From positions 1 to 64,000 of the forward strand of contig NZ_FTLX01000007.1 of NCBI RefSeq assembly GCF_900156125.1: a DNA stretch of 64,000 nt, given 5' to 3'. Under the pieces are notes generated by a model, which was not told where the DNA came from, searched no databases, and saw only the letters and a program-made list of their open reading frames with translations. Position numbers and translations under genes: made by a program. The stretch comes from Domibacillus enclensis (lineage in GTDB: Bacteria; Bacillota; Bacilli; Bacillales; Domibacillaceae). Positions 46,281 to 54,269 of this stretch are shown one piece after another; the stretch's first letter is position 1, and every line of letters starts with the position of its first letter.

Positions 46281-47663
46281 TTAAGAAACCGATTTTTTCT
46301 TGATGTCTTTTTTATAATACTGCTCCGATGTGAAAAATTCTGTTTTCAGCTTTTTCACTTCACCACTCAGAAGCAAAACGGCGATCACATTCGGAATCAA
46401 AATGGTCGCTAACGCAAGATCAAGGAAGTTCCAGATCACCTGTGCGCCTCCGACCGACCCAATCACAATAGAAGCAAGATACACAAATTTCATGACGTAC
46501 CCCGCACGAAGGCCAAACAAAAATTCAGCCTGGCGCGAGCCGTAAAAAATAATGACGATAATCGTCGATAGAACAAAAAAGATCAGGGATACCGTCACAA
46601 GCACACTGCCTGCAAAGCCGAAATATTGTTCAAACGCCAGTGTTGTCAGTGCTGCTGGATCATCAAGCGCGCCCTCCCCGGTCCAAACACCGGATGAAAG
46701 CACAACAAACGCCGTTGTACTGCAAATAATGAGCGTATCAATGACAATGCCCATCACCGCCCAGAACCCCTGTCTGACCGGGTGATCCGTTGTAGCGGCC
46801 GCATGGGCAATCGGTGCCGTTCCAAGCCCTGCTTCATTTGAATACAGTCCGCGGGCAAATCCCCATCGAATCGTTTCAGCTACCGCTGCGCCGGCAAAGC
46901 CACCAACGGCTGCCATCGGCTGAAATGCATAGGATAAAATAAGGCCAAGAATAGACGGAAGCTCGGTAATATTCATCAGTACGATGATCAAGCCTGCTCC
47001 CACATAAATAAGCGCCATAATCGGCACGATGATTTCCGTTACTTTCGCAATTCGTTTTAAACCGCCGAACACAACAAGACCGACGACTAACGCTGTCAGG
47101 ATGCCTGTGATCAGTTCATTGCCATTAAACGATTCCTTCACAGCAGCCGATACGGCATTTCCCTGCACCATAATGCTCGGAATCAATTCAATCATCAGAG
47201 CAAAAGCGAACCAAACCCCCAGCCACTTCATATTCAGCCCTTTGGTCATATAATAAACCGGGCCTCCGACGTACTCTCCCGCTTCGTTTTTCTCGCGGTA
47301 GTGCACAGCAAGCACACTTTCCGCGAACTTAATCGACATGCCAATGACCGCAATAACCCACATCCAAAAAATCGCGCCCGGTCCTCCAAACATGATCGCA
47401 GCTGGCACTCCGATGATGTTTGCAGCACCGACTGTGGAAGACAGCGCCGATGTTAACGCTTGAAACGGCGTAATGTTCCCTTTGCCCTTTGGTGCTTTAA
47501 ACACACTGCCAAATGTTTGCTTCAGCATATAAAGCGGGTATCTAAATTGGAAAAAGCCTAACTGAATAGTAAGATACACCCCCGTCACTACGAGCAGCGA
47601 AATAAGAGGGATGCCCCACAGCCATCCCGAAAACGTACTTACTCCTTCTAAAAATCGTTCCAT
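46281..47663 (-). CDS. Sodium:alanine/glycine symporter (AlsT/AgcS family)
   Basis: About 460 aa with ten or eleven membrane helices. Family signatures are FQALTSALSSTVGAANIIGV (near 65) and GFARGLYSNEAGLGTAPIAH (near 275). The ATG at 47663 follows AGGTGGTG by a few bases; a GTG four codons earlier lies in that site. It imports alanine, glycine or glutamine with Na+; B. subtilis has GlnT, AlsT and similar paralogs and I cannot say which this matches. Confidence 0.9.
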   Translation of the reverse strand: MERFLEGVSTFSGWLWGIPLISLLVVTGVYLTIQLGFFQFRYPLYMLKQTFGSVFKAPKGKGNITPFQALTSALSSTVGAANIIGVPAAIMFGGPGAIFWMWVIAVIGMSIKFAESVLAVHYREKNEAGEYVGGPVYYMTKGLNMKWLGVWFAFALMIELIPSIMVQGNAVSAAVKESFNGNELITGILTALVVGLVVFGGLKRIAKVTEIIVPIMALIYVGAGLIIVLMNITELPSILGLILSYAFQPMAAVGGFAGAAVAETIRWGFARGLYSNEAGLGTAPIAHAAATTDHPVRQGFWAVMGIVIDTLIICSTTAFVVLSSGVWTGEGALDDPAALTTLAFEQYFGFAGSVLVTVSLIFFVLSTIIVIIFYGSRQAEFLFGLRAGYVMKFVYLASIVIGSVGGAQVIWNFLDLALATILIPNVIAVLLLSGEVKKLKTEFFTSEQYYKKDIKKKSVS

Positions 47664-47747
47664 CACCTGCACCACCTAAACATCATTTTGTTAATTGTTC
47701 CCTCAATTAAGATCGGTAAACGACGAATACGAAAGAAGTGGTGAAAG

Positions 47748-48020
47748 ATGGTCCAAGCTCGATATTTGCTCGTTTCTGGAAAAGTGCAAGGTGTCGGATT
47801 TCGTTATTTTGCTCAAATGACCGCAGCCGAGCATAATGTCAACGGCTGGGTGAAAAATCTGGAAAATGGAGCTGTAGCCATTCACGCAGAAGGGAAGGAA
47901 GAGCAGGTGGACGCTTTCGTTCGCTCTCTTAAAAAAGGCAATCATTTCGCGAAGGTTCACCAGGTAAACGAAGAGTCCGCTTCAGTAGAATCGTTTCATT
48001 CGTTTCGAATCCTCTATTGA
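47748..48020 (+). CDS. acyP: Acylphosphatase
   Basis: A 90-aa enzyme that hydrolyses acyl phosphates. The catalytic Arg is in GKVQGVGFRYFAQM and the catalytic Asn in NVNGWVKNLENG, with GAVAIHAEG completing the family pattern. GAAGTGGTG precedes the ATG. Confidence 0.95.
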   Translation: MVQARYLLVSGKVQGVGFRYFAQMTAAEHNVNGWVKNLENGAVAIHAEGKEEQVDAFVRSLKKGNHFAKVHQVNEESASVESFHSFRILY

Positions 48021-48045
48021 CACCCTTTTTGGCCGTTGATATAGT
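48017..48045 (+). promoter_or_regulatory. Promoter of the 48115 membrane protein gene
   Basis: -35 TTGACA (48017-48022), 17-bp spacer, -10 TATAGT (48040-48045). The -35 overlaps the acyP stop codon and the -10 begins the palindrome at 48040. Confidence 0.75.
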
Positions 48046-48078
48046 TAAACAAGTATTTCTGATACTTGTTTAACTATA
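48040..48078. promoter_or_regulatory. 39-bp inverted repeat, probable operator
   Basis: Perfect 17-bp arms (right arm ATACTTGTTTAACTATA) around a 5-nt loop. It starts at the -10 and covers the predicted start point, ending 36 nt before the gene. No T run follows, so it is more likely a repressor site (or an mRNA 5' hairpin) than an acyP terminator. The regulator is not encoded next to it. Confidence 0.7.
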
Positions 48079-48114
48079 AAACCAAGTAAACAGATCCACA
48101 AAGGGGAAACATTT

Positions 48115-49212
48115 ATGTACAGGTTTTTATTTGGCTTGCTTTTATTTTTTCTTTTTCTCATTATTAAATCCCCCATGATTCGCGGCAGCCGAATTGATGC
48201 TTCTTACGGTGCCATGATTATGGCCATCGGTATTTTTTTCATCGGCGTTTTCCCTCAATTTGAGATGCCACTCATTCTGCCTTCATACTTTGTCGATTTA
48301 TCGCTTTTTTTCATCTGGCTTTATTTAATTGGCTCTTTCATGAAAGCAGCACTTCAAGGCGTTTTTCGCAAACGTTATTTAACTCACCCTGTTCAAAGCT
48401 TTGCCGTCGGAACGTGGGTGGCGGCAACATCGATTTTATGTCTTGTTTTGTACCATCAGTTTCCGTACTTAAAATCATTCATTTTCATTGTGGCTTTACT
48501 CAATACAGGATTGTGGGCTTTTTACTTGTTTTTATGCTTAAAAAGCTATCGTGTTATTTTCTCATCAAAGTACTTTGAACGCGTTCATGGCATCGTCTTT
48601 TTATCAACGGTCAGCACCCAGTCCCTCATTATTGTGTTTAACACGCTTTTTCACAGTCCATTTTTACAAGGGATGAGCCGCTTCGTTATTATTCTCGGAC
48701 TGGCGCTTTACGGAATAAACCTTTGTTTATTTACAATCCGGTGCCGGCAGCTGCGGCGGACAGATCTTGCGGACGGGTGGAAAAATACAAATTGCATTGT
48801 GCATGGGGCGATGTCAATCAGCGGCATGGCGGCCATTGTTTCCCGGGCTTTCCCAGGTGAGGTTCTGCTCGGCATGTGGATATGGGCGGGGCTTTTGTTT
48901 CTATTGATTGAAGGAATTGAGCTATGGCGGCTTGCTGTTCGGCTGCGCCTGTACCCGCTTCAACAGGCAATCGGCCGCTATCATGTCTCGCAATGGGCAC
49001 GAAATTTTACCTTCGGCACTTTTTTTGTGTTCACCTTGAATATGGACTTTACCGGAGCGCCAGCCATTTTCAATCAGCTTCAAGCAGCAATTATACAGTC
49101 TGGTGTCCCTGTTCTCGTGACGCTGCTTATCATTGAAAGCCTTCTTTTTTTCAAAGATTCCCTGCCATGGCAGGAAAGTCAGCAGCAAATGAAAAGAGTC
49201 ATTTTAAAATAA
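48115..49212 (+). CDS. Polytopic membrane protein, unknown
   Basis: A 365-aa protein with about ten hydrophobic helices and no soluble domain. Segments such as SFAVGTWVAATSILCLVLYH and CIVHGAMSISGMAAIVSRAF faintly recall the SLAC1/TehA anion-channel family, but I would not assign it. AAAGGGG precedes the ATG. It stands alone behind a strong promoter covered by a long inverted repeat, so it is tightly regulated. Confidence 0.7.
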   Translation: MYRFLFGLLLFFLFLIIKSPMIRGSRIDASYGAMIMAIGIFFIGVFPQFEMPLILPSYFVDLSLFFIWLYLIGSFMKAALQGVFRKRYLTHPVQSFAVGTWVAATSILCLVLYHQFPYLKSFIFIVALLNTGLWAFYLFLCLKSYRVIFSSKYFERVHGIVFLSTVSTQSLIIVFNTLFHSPFLQGMSRFVIILGLALYGINLCLFTIRCRQLRRTDLADGWKNTNCIVHGAMSISGMAAIVSRAFPGEVLLGMWIWAGLLFLLIEGIELWRLAVRLRLYPLQQAIGRYHVSQWARNFTFGTFFVFTLNMDFTGAPAIFNQLQAAIIQSGVPVLVTLLIIESLLFFKDSLPWQESQQQMKRVILK

Positions 49213-49333
49213 GCGTTCCGTCTCACAAATTGGTTGCTTGAATATCTAGAAAGCTTGAAATGACCAGGATTATGGCGCAATTCTTTTTTACATGTGCGTT
49301 CGCATGAAGAAATGCGCCTTATTCATTTTTTCG

Positions 49334-49729
49334 TCACACCACAATTTTGATCCAGTCCTGGTCGACGCTTTCTGTGCCCTGATCAAATGTCAGCTTTGTT
49401 TTAAAACGGTACGATTCATCTCGGCCTGGCACCGGCACGACTTCAGGCAAGCGGAAGGTGAACGGGACCTTGTTCAATTCCTCTGCCGCAATGGTCCGCG
49501 TTGACAAAATGGTTCGCGCCTCAATCGTCCGGCTCGTTTCCTCTGCATGATTTTCGAGCAGCAGATCACACTCAATCCGTGTAATTCGCTGGTCGACGGT
49601 GCCGCCCTGAATTAAAAAATACGCTTCTATCTGTTCCCCCGGTCTATATGTTTCCTTTGGTAAAATTAAGTCGATCTTCGCTGAACCGATTCCAAGCAGC
49701 GACATGTATTTTCTAAGTATCATTTTCAT
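49334..49729 (-). CDS. Half-length Spo0M-family protein
   Basis: A 131-aa arrestin-like protein. SLLGIGSAKIDLILPKETYR and GEQIEAYFLIQGGTVDQRI match the N-terminal domain of Spo0M, a sporulation-control protein of about 258 aa. The C-terminal domain is absent and the stop is clean. GGTGGAGG precedes the ATG. It is preceded by a yybP-ykoY riboswitch and a terminator. Confidence 0.78.
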   Translation of the reverse strand: MKMILRKYMSLLGIGSAKIDLILPKETYRPGEQIEAYFLIQGGTVDQRITRIECDLLLENHAEETSRTIEARTILSTRTIAAEELNKVPFTFRLPEVVPVPGRDESYRFKTKLTFDQGTESVDQDWIKIVV

Positions 49730-49780
49730 CTTCCTCCACCTTTTGAATTGACTATAGTATGGACAAATAAACCAGAAAAA

Positions 49781-49811
49781 AAACCTCCGCCATTTCTGGC
49801 GGAGGTTTTCC
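49781..49811. terminator. Terminator between the riboswitch and the Spo0M-like gene
   Basis: Stem ACCTCCGCC / GGCGGAGGT with a short loop and an eight-T run on the minus strand. It stands downstream of the riboswitch's own hairpin. Confidence 0.85.
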
Positions 49812-49819
49812 TCATAAAA

Positions 49820-49945
49820 CGAGACCTTTACCAGATGGTAAAGGTCTCGCTAACAGCATTGGGCTGCCGGAAAGGCCGAGAGTGGAAACTCTGAAGTGAC
49901 GACCAGTCCGTAAAAGCTACTCCCCTTTAGGAGTTTACGATTTAC
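49820..49945 (-). ncRNA. yybP-ykoY (Mn2+) riboswitch
   Basis: On the minus strand the element has the class signature AAAGGGGAGTAGC near its 5' end, GGTCGTCA in the middle, and at the 3' end GAGACCTTTACC, which pairs with GGTAAAGGTCTC to form a terminator hairpin (49820-49849) followed by TTTT. This is the layout of yybP-ykoY riboswitches, which bind Mn2+ and usually turn on Mn exporters or TerC proteins. It has its own promoter. The next gene downstream is the Spo0M-like one, an unusual target. Confidence 0.8.
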
Positions 49946-49955
49946 TTGTTATTAT

Positions 49956-49984
49956 ACTTTACCAATTTTTAATGATTTTGTCAA
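49956..49984 (-). promoter_or_regulatory. Riboswitch promoter
   Basis: Minus-strand -35 TTGACA (49979-49984), which includes the malic enzyme stop TGA, 17-bp spacer, -10 TAAAGT (49956-49961); a TATAAT follows at 49951-49956. Confidence 0.7.
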
Positions 49985-51306
49985 TGAAGCGGCTGCTTTG
50001 CATCTGCGGCCACTTTTTCAACAGCTTCAGCTACCCGCTCATGAACCGACCGGTCAAGCGGCTGCGGAACTAAATCGCCTGCTTTTGTGCAAGACGCGAT
50101 CGCTTCTGCTGCTGCGACGAGCATCGGATGAGTCACTTTATCAGACTGCGCGTTCAGCACGCCTCTGAAAATACCCGGGAAACCAAGTACGTTATTCACT
50201 GAGCGCCCATCCGCTGCAAATGCGGCCCCCGCTTCAATCGCAGTCTCTGCTTCGATTTCCGGCTTCGGATTTGAAAGCGCCAAAATAATTTGCCCTTTTC
50301 GCACCCATTCCTTTTTAATCAAGCCCTGTACACCTGTTGTCGCAATGACAATATCACACTGGCTCATCAGCTCTTCCAAGTCATCGACCGGTGTACCGCC
50401 GTAATTTTGAAGGCGGTCCTTCGCTTCTTGAGAACGGTCTGCGCCTAATACCGACTTGGCTCCATACGCCATCAGCATGCGGCAAATGGCCAGACCTGCT
50501 GCACCGAGTCCGATTTGGCCGACCGTTGCTTCTTTTAAATCAACACCGGTGCTTTTGCAGGCAGAAATAACAGCAGCCAGCGTTACAACAGCTGTCCCGT
50601 GCTGATCATCGTGCATTACCGGAATATCGAGCTCTGCCTTTAAACGTTCTTCAATTTCAAAGCAGTGCGGAGAACCGATATCTTCGAGCAAAATGCCGCC
50701 GAAGCCCGGTGCGATATGCTTCACTGTTGCCACGATTTCATCCGGGTTTTTCGTATCCAGCAAGATCGGAATGCCGTTAATGCCAACAAGCTGGTCAAAC
50801 AGAGCCGATTTCCCTTCCATTACCGGCATACCGGCAACCGGACCGATATCACCAAGCCCCAAAATCGCCGTTCCATCTGTGACGATGGCGACGCTATTGC
50901 CGATATTCGTATAGATTTTTGCTTTTTCCGGCTCTGCCTCGATCACTTTGCACACATCCGCTACACCCGGTGTATAAACACGGCTCAAGTCTGCGAGTGA
51001 TTGAATTGGCATCTTGCTTTTCATTTGTACCTTGCCGCCTTCATGCGCGCGAAGCACTTCATCGGATACCGTTTGAACACGGAATCCTTCCAGCTCGTTA
51101 ATCGCCTCAATCAGATCTTGAAGACGATCTTCATTTTCCACTTGAACGGTAATGTTTCGCTGCGTATGGTCTGTTCCTACTTTAATTGTTTCAACTTCTC
51201 CAATATCGCCGCCATTCAGCCCGATAGCCGTTGCTACTTTGCCAAGGCTGCCTGGAACCGATGGAATTTCAATCATTAATGTACGAATAAGTTTGTTGTA
51301 AGCCAT
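49981..51306 (-). CDS. NAD(P)-dependent malic enzyme with ACT domain
   Basis: About 441 aa. An N-terminal ACT domain (1-75, TLMIEIPSVPGSLGKVATAI) precedes the malic enzyme core: SRVYTPGVADVCK, TDGTAILGLGDIGP, metal-site DDQHGTA and the dinucleotide loop GQIGLGAAGLAIC. It decarboxylates malate to pyruvate. ATG 51306 is chosen because GGAGGT lies upstream (10 nt) and the ACT domain starts at once. B. subtilis YtsJ is the closest known type by domain layout; cofactor choice is not certain. Confidence 0.92.
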   Translation of the reverse strand: MAYNKLIRTLMIEIPSVPGSLGKVATAIGLNGGDIGEVETIKVGTDHTQRNITVQVENEDRLQDLIEAINELEGFRVQTVSDEVLRAHEGGKVQMKSKMPIQSLADLSRVYTPGVADVCKVIEAEPEKAKIYTNIGNSVAIVTDGTAILGLGDIGPVAGMPVMEGKSALFDQLVGINGIPILLDTKNPDEIVATVKHIAPGFGGILLEDIGSPHCFEIEERLKAELDIPVMHDDQHGTAVVTLAAVISACKSTGVDLKEATVGQIGLGAAGLAICRMLMAYGAKSVLGADRSQEAKDRLQNYGGTPVDDLEELMSQCDIVIATTGVQGLIKKEWVRKGQIILALSNPKPEIEAETAIEAGAAFAADGRSVNNVLGFPGIFRGVLNAQSDKVTHPMLVAAAEAIASCTKAGDLVPQPLDRSVHERVAEAVEKVAADAKQPLH

Positions 51307-51481
51307 AAGAGTATGTACCTCCATTTTTTTGTCTCTCTCTATCATAGCGCTTTCAAGAACATTTTTCAGATTAAAAAACTAAAAAATTTTTGTGAATTGA
51401 TTCACATGAACTAAATGGCCGTTTCACATGAAAAATCCGCCCGTTTCCGGTAAAATAAAGAGAAGAATGGAGCGTGACTGA

Positions 51482-52585
51482 GTGAAAAAACTCTTTTATT
51501 TAATTGTGCTGCTCATTGCCGCTTTTTATACAAGGCCGCTCTGGGAAGAGTACGCCGAGCCATACGTAAACCTGGCCTTTATGGATATCATCAGTGAACA
51601 GGCAGAAGAGATCCGTGAAAGCCCTGTTGTTGTTGATACGGTTGACAAAGTAACAGGAGAAGTGAAAAGTTTGATCGGTATGCCCCCTGAGGTTGAACAG
51701 GCTGAAAAGCCCACCCTCGCTTCGCCGGACAGTCAGACGTTTTCCGTTTACAACATTCAAATAGGTGACGACCGGTCAACGGTCGAACAAGAAGTGGGCA
51801 CACCGAAACGGGAGTCCCGCAATGAATACGGCACGGATTGGGTCGCCTACCACGAGAACTTCCAAAACTTCTTAATGGTGTCTTATGATGAAGAAAACCG
51901 TGTGAACGGCTTGTACACGAGCCACGACTTAATTTCTTCCACGCAGGGCATTGCTTTGAATACACCGAAGGAAACGGTCCGCGCACAGCTTGGCGAGCCG
52001 ATGGACCGAATGCGCAAAGGCTTAACGTATTATATTTTAAATGAAACCGATGAGCATGATTATTATCAAGTCGACGACAGCATCGTGACCATTTTTTACG
52101 ATGTGCATGAACAAAACACGGTCACCGCTATTCAAATTTTAAGCGAAGATTTGGAATCCGACAAAAAAGGAATGTATGCGGCCAACAGCAGTGCGCTTCG
52201 CGAAGGGTTTGAATATCAGCTGTTTGACGTGACCAACGCGACTCGTGTCGTTCACAATCTGCCGGTCCTGTCCTGGGACGACCGTGTAAGCGGGACCGCG
52301 CGCGACCATAGTGCAGATATGGCCCAAAACAGCTATTTCGACCATAACAATTTACAAGGACAAACCCCGTTTGACCGTATGGAGGAAGACGGTACACGCT
52401 TCACGGCGGCTGGGGAAAACCTTGCATACGGCCAATTTAGCAGCATCTTCGCCCACGAAGGATTAATGAACTCTGCCGGGCACCGGAAAAACATTGTCAG
52501 CTCCAATTTTGGTTATTTAGGGGTCGGCGTTGCCTTTAATCAAGAATCACAGCCGTACTTCACAGAGAACTTCTTTAACAATTAA
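51482..52585 (+). CDS. CAP-domain secreted or membrane-anchored protein (YlbC-like)
   Basis: A 367-aa protein: N-terminal membrane anchor or signal (3-20), a CAP-associated region (about 80-215, FSVYNIQIGDDRSTVEQEVG), and a C-terminal CAP/SCP domain (from about 235) with the pocket residues in ARDHSADMAQNSYFDHNN and AGENLAYG plus NSAGHRKNI. The start is GTG after GGAG. B. subtilis YlbC has the same layout; function unknown, surface located. Confidence 0.87.
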   Translation: MKKLFYLIVLLIAAFYTRPLWEEYAEPYVNLAFMDIISEQAEEIRESPVVVDTVDKVTGEVKSLIGMPPEVEQAEKPTLASPDSQTFSVYNIQIGDDRSTVEQEVGTPKRESRNEYGTDWVAYHENFQNFLMVSYDEENRVNGLYTSHDLISSTQGIALNTPKETVRAQLGEPMDRMRKGLTYYILNETDEHDYYQVDDSIVTIFYDVHEQNTVTAIQILSEDLESDKKGMYAANSSALREGFEYQLFDVTNATRVVHNLPVLSWDDRVSGTARDHSADMAQNSYFDHNNLQGQTPFDRMEEDGTRFTAAGENLAYGQFSSIFAHEGLMNSAGHRKNIVSSNFGYLGVGVAFNQESQPYFTENFFNN

Positions 52586-52618
52586 GCCTCGCCCGTTGAA
52601 ATCGGCAGGCTTTTTTAT
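52585..52618 (+). terminator. Terminator of the CAP-domain gene
   Basis: AAGCCT / AGGCTT stem with an inner CCG / CGG pairing and a six-T tract right after the stop. Confidence 0.75.
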
Positions 52619-52655
52619 ACAAAAAAAGACAGCCTCATGAAGAGACTGTCTTTGT
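52619..52655 (-). terminator. Terminator of the cold-shock gene
   Basis: Stem AAAGACAGTCTCTTC / GAGGCTGTCTTT (imperfect centre) followed on the minus strand by seven T. Confidence 0.8.
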
Positions 52656-52667
52656 ACGTATATAGGA

Positions 52668-52868
52668 TTACGCTTTTTGTACGTTAGTTGCTTGAGGACC
52701 ACGTTGGCCTTGTTCAACTTCGAAAGTTACTTCTTGACCTTCGTCAAGAGTTTTGTAGCCGTCGCCTTGAATAGCTGAGAAATGAACGAATACGTCGTCT
52801 CCAGCTTCGCGCTCGATGAAACCAAAACCTTTTTCTGCGTTAAACCATTTTACTTTACCTTGTTCCAT
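52668..52868 (-). CDS. Cold-shock protein
   Basis: A 66-aa CspA-family RNA chaperone with RNP1 KGFGFIE and RNP2 VFVHFSAI; start [17 protein letters not shown] 52868 has GGGAGG 8 nt upstream; the frame is open for 49 more codons but those residues are not family sequence. The region upstream (52869-53050) looks like a long leader, common in csp genes. Closest to CspD/CspC of Bacillus. Confidence 0.95.
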   Translation of the reverse strand: MEQGKVKWFNAEKGFGFIEREAGDDVFVHFSAIQGDGYKTLDEGQEVTFEVEQGQRGPQATNVQKA

Positions 52869-53059
52869 GTTATGTTGCCTCCCGTTGTGCGATGTGCACA
52901 ATATAATACTATTCCTGCTCAAAGCAATATCAAGACAATAAGCTTTTACAGCACTTGTACTTCTCGAACAAAAATAATTCTTCCTTATCATAACAGCTTC
53001 ACTGAAATTAATCAAGCGTTTGCCAAAAAGAAAATGTTTTCATTTCCTTTTTAAGGGAC

Positions 53060-53093
53060 AAAAAAAGCTGTTCCTCGTCCGGAACAGCTTCTG
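53060..53093 (-). terminator. Terminator of azoR
   Basis: Stem AAGCTGTTCC / GGAACAGCTT with a short loop and a seven-T run on the minus strand. Confidence 0.88.
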
Positions 53094-53098
53094 GTTAA

Positions 53099-53725
53099 TT
53101 AAAATGCAAGTGCTGCTTCTTTCGCTGTCTCAATACCTTCTTGTACGATTTCAGCTGAACGGTCAGGGAACTGATTGTGCCCTTCAATGACGATCGTTTG
53201 CACGTCTTCCACGCCCCAGAACGCCATAAGCGCTTGAACGTATTTCGCAGACATTTCAAGAGCTGCCATCGGGCCTTCAGAATAAACGCCGCCGCGCGCA
53301 TTAAGCAATGTTACTTTTTTGTCCTTCAACAAGCCAACCGGGCCTTCCGGTGTGTACTTGAATGTGTGGCCAGCCTGCCCAAGGTAATCAAGGTACGTGT
53401 GAAGCGCAGCTGGAATGGTGAAGTTCCAAAGCGGGAAAGCAAATACGACTTTATCTGCTTCTAAAAATTGGTTTAAATATTTTGTCACAAGGTCTGTTGC
53501 TGTTTTTTCTTCCGCTGTTAATTCCATGCCGCGTGCTAATTTAAACATACCGTTGATTTTATCTGTGTCGTAGTATGGAAGGTTTTCTTCAAACAGGTCA
53601 AGCTCTGTAATAGCATCCTGTGGGTTTTCCGCACGGTACGATTCCAGGAAAGCGTTGTATAACTGCACGCTGACCGCTTGATCAGCTGGACGTGAATTGG
53701 CTTTAATGAATAATACTTTTGACAT
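53099..53725 (-). CDS. azoR: FMN-dependent NADH-azoreductase
   Basis: A 208-aa flavodoxin-like quinone/azo reductase. KVLFIKANSRP opens the fold, FAFPLWNFTIPAALHTYLDY and LLNARGGVYSEGP are the FMN-binding motifs. In Bacillus such enzymes detoxify quinones and electrophiles. Downstream of a marR gene with a perfect palindrome in the gap, so probably induced by such stress. Confidence 0.92.
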   Translation of the reverse strand: MSKVLFIKANSRPADQAVSVQLYNAFLESYRAENPQDAITELDLFEENLPYYDTDKINGMFKLARGMELTAEEKTATDLVTKYLNQFLEADKVVFAFPLWNFTIPAALHTYLDYLGQAGHTFKYTPEGPVGLLKDKKVTLLNARGGVYSEGPMAALEMSAKYVQALMAFWGVEDVQTIVIEGHNQFPDRSAEIVQEGIETAKEAALAF

Positions 53726-53785
53726 TTTTTGTTTCCTCCAGTTAGTTAGTTACTTTTTATCACTGATAAAAGTGTACCATATATT

Positions 53786-53803
53786 TAGTTGCTATAGCAA
53801 CTA
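53786..53803. promoter_or_regulatory. 18-bp palindromic operator upstream of azoR
   Basis: Perfect palindrome TAGTTGCTATAGCAACTA between the marR stop and azoR. On the minus strand TTGCTA could serve as -35 with TACACT 18 bp on as -10, so a bound MarR protein would block azoR. Confidence 0.78.
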
Positions 53804-53810
53804 TAAATGA

Positions 53811-54248
53811 TTAATTTTTTTGTCCTTTTACATTTTGGCTCATTTTCGACAAAACTCGACGAACGATCGCCAGTTCTTCCTCGGTGATGCCCGCTGTTGC
53901 CAGACGGTGAAACTCTTCTGTGACCGGAATGACCTGGCATTCAAGCTCTTTTCCTTTCTCTGTTAAAAAAACACGGATGGAACGGCGGTCGCAGCTTTCC
54001 ATTCTTTTTTTAACAAACCCTTTTTGCTCAAGGCTCGACAGCATGCGGGTAATATTGGTTTTATCTTTTTCCAGCTGTTCAGACAGCTCCTGCTGAGTCC
54101 GCCCGTCACGCTCCCATAAAAGCATCATGATTAAGTTTTGCTCTGGTGCCAGGTTAAAGCAGGCTAGCCGTTCTTTTACACAGCTTGTGATGTTCAAATC
54201 GGTTTGGTGAATAAAAATGCTGATGTATTCTTTTAACGCTATATTCAC
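53811..54248 (-). CDS. MarR-family regulator of azoR
   Basis: A 145-aa winged-helix protein (LSEQLEKDKTNITRMLSSLE recognition region; wing KRMESCDRRSIRVFLTEKG). Two Cys (CVKERLACFN) near the N-terminus could sense thiol-reactive compounds, as in YodB or MhqR-type regulators; this is inference. Immediately upstream of azoR and its palindrome. Confidence 0.88.
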   Translation of the reverse strand: MNIALKEYISIFIHQTDLNITSCVKERLACFNLAPEQNLIMMLLWERDGRTQQELSEQLEKDKTNITRMLSSLEQKGFVKKRMESCDRRSIRVFLTEKGKELECQVIPVTEEFHRLATAGITEEELAIVRRVLSKMSQNVKGQKN

Positions 54249-54269
54249 GAAGCTTCTCCTTTTAAAACA

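Noticed and set aside
52869-53015. Extended N-terminus of the cold-shock protein
   Set aside because: The 49 extra residues do not belong to the family, and a good GGAGG site precedes the internal ATG.
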